The notes beneath the pieces were generated by a model. The model worked only from the letters and a program-made list of their open reading frames with translations. It searched no databases and was not told the DNA's origin. A DNA stretch of 7,051 nucleotides from NCBI GenBank assembly GCA_026421135.1, contig JAPKCR010000104.1, positions 1 to 7,051 on the forward strand. The letters run 5' to 3'. This stretch comes from Sulfitobacter sp. Its GTDB lineage: Bacteria > Pseudomonadota > Alphaproteobacteria > Rhodobacterales > Rhodobacteraceae. Each line of letters starts with the position of its first letter. Position 1 is the stretch's first letter. Below, in pieces: positions 6,198 through 7,051 of the stretch. Made by a program: the position numbers and the translations under genes.

Positions 6198-7025
6198 ATG
6201 ACCGCGAAAACCATTTTGATGACCGGATGCTCTTCCGGAATCGGCTATGCCGCTGCGCAAGGAATGCGCGAACGCGATTGGCGTGTGTTTGCAGCTTGTC
6301 GTCAGCAAGCAGACTGTGACCGGCTTGCTGTCGAAGGGTTCGACAGCCCGTTGCTGGACTATACAGACTCCGCAACGATCCACGCAGCATTGAACCATGT
6401 TTTGTCTGAGACAGGTGGAACGTTGGATGCCGTCTATAATAACGGCGCACACGCCACGCCCGGAGCCGTCGAAGACCTTCCAACAGACGCGCTGCGGGAC
6501 ATATTTGAAAGCAACTTTTTCGGCTGGCATGAACTGACCCGAGCAGTCTTGCCAATAATGCGGGCCCAGGGGCACGGTCGAATTGTGCAATGCTCATCAG
6601 TCTTGGGTTTGGTAACGATGCCCTGGCGGGGTGCCTATAACTCGACCAAGTTCGCCCTTGAGGGGCTGACCGATACCCTGAGAATAGAAATGCGTGACAC
6701 GCCAATCCACATCATTCTAATCGAACCCGGCCCCGTAACGTCAAAAATTCGCGCAAATTCAATCCCGCATTTCGAACGCTGGATCAATTGGGAGGCATCG
6801 CCGCGCAGGGATCAATATGAGCAAAAGTTCATGAAGCGGCTATACGAAAGCAGCGGACCGGACACTTTCGAGCTGCCCCCCGAGGCCGTCGTAAAAAAGT
6901 TGGTCCATGCATTAGAGGCCCCTAAGCCCCGACCGCGATATTATGTAACGACCCCCACACATATATCGGGGATTTTACGGCGAATATTGCCGACACGAGC
7001 GCTCGACTGGGTGTTGGCACGGTAA
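6198..7025 (+). CDS. Short-chain dehydrogenase/reductase (SDR), NAD(P)-dependent
   Basis: A 275-residue classical SDR oxidoreductase with a Rossmann fold, probably cytoplasmic. The cofactor glycine motif TGCSSGIG (9-16) follows the first strand directly. Arg35 after the second strand (FAACRQQ) suggests a preference for NADP(H). NNGA (81-84) is the NNAG-type motif. The catalytic residues are Asn106, Ser134 (in QCSSVLG), Tyr147 and Lys151 (YNSTK), and PGPV (177-180) follows the active site. The set is intact and the length typical. The longer C-terminus with RRILPTRALD is of the 17β-HSD1-like/YbbO-like SDR style; substrate unknown. The ATG directly follows the terminator T-run. Later in-frame TTG/ATG codons (6213, 6219) would remove the first β strand, so 6198 is retained. 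A separate promoter, or readthrough from the SH3 gene, is needed for expression; no clear promoter is visible in 6137-6169. Confidence 0.94.
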   Translation: MTAKTILMTGCSSGIGYAAAQGMRERDWRVFAACRQQADCDRLAVEGFDSPLLDYTDSATIHAALNHVLSETGGTLDAVYNNGAHATPGAVEDLPTDALRDIFESNFFGWHELTRAVLPIMRAQGHGRIVQCSSVLGLVTMPWRGAYNSTKFALEGLTDTLRIEMRDTPIHIILIEPGPVTSKIRANSIPHFERWINWEASPRRDQYEQKFMKRLYESSGPDTFELPPEAVVKKLVHALEAPKPRPRYYVTTPTHISGILRRILPTRALDWVLAR

Positions 7026-7051
7026 ATTCGGGTTGCGCTATGCGTTTGCCC

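Noticed and set aside
6196..6705. Long minus-strand frames opposite the SDR gene (also 6123-6590).
   Set aside because: The SDR frame has all catalytic and cofactor motifs; the antisense frames show none.
7040..7051. An ATG near the right edge (MRLP...) as the start of another gene.
   Set aside because: Only four codons are visible and no clear ribosome-binding site precedes it, so it cannot be supported.
1..7051. A new defence, mobile or biosynthetic system.
   Set aside because: All six genes belong to known chromosomal families, and no insertion-sequence ends, direct-repeat arrays, integrase or toxin-antitoxin pair is visible.

Overview
The window looks like ordinary chromosomal DNA from an alphaproteobacterium, most probably of the Rhodobacterales (Roseobacter group). 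The main clues are an alphaproteobacterial type of ParC, a parC–DUF898–M48 peptidase gene order, and a small SH3-domain protein whose N-terminus (MKRFILLTFGFLGWAFYE) matches a form I associate with Rhodobacteraceae. The genus cannot be fixed from the sequence alone. There is no sign of mobile elements, tRNA/rRNA genes, CRISPR arrays or phage genes.

Layout. At the left edge is the C-terminal part of a plus-strand cytochrome P450 (2-538), cut by the window boundary. It converges on a three-gene minus-strand cluster, read right to left: parC (5270-2949, topoisomerase IV subunit A), a DUF898/YjgN-family polytopic membrane protein (2936-1626), and a membrane-anchored M48 zinc metallopeptidase (1629-535). 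The spacings (12 nt, then a 4-nt ATGA overlap) indicate one transcription unit. The P450 and M48 genes end tail to tail, sharing a TTAA that supplies both stop codons. A 206-nt divergent intergenic region (5271-5476) separates parC from the plus-strand SH3-domain gene (5477-6136). A short 3' region with two hairpins follows, the second a good intrinsic terminator. A short-chain dehydrogenase/reductase (SDR) gene (6198-7025) begins at the very next base after the terminator T-run.

Function. ParC decatenates replicated chromosomes with ParE, which is not in this window. The DUF898 and M48 proteins are probably a membrane pair in envelope maintenance, though this is inferred only from co-location. 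The SH3 protein is probably an inner-membrane-anchored periplasmic protein. The SDR is a generic NAD(P)-dependent oxidoreductase of unknown substrate.

I found no undescribed multi-gene system. The most interesting sequence-level signal is the SH3/SDR junction. There the 3' arm of the terminator hairpin carries the only plausible Shine-Dalgarno sequence of the SDR gene, and the 5' arm contains CCTCC, the anti-Shine-Dalgarno sequence itself. One hairpin could therefore both end transcription and mask the downstream ribosome-binding site.
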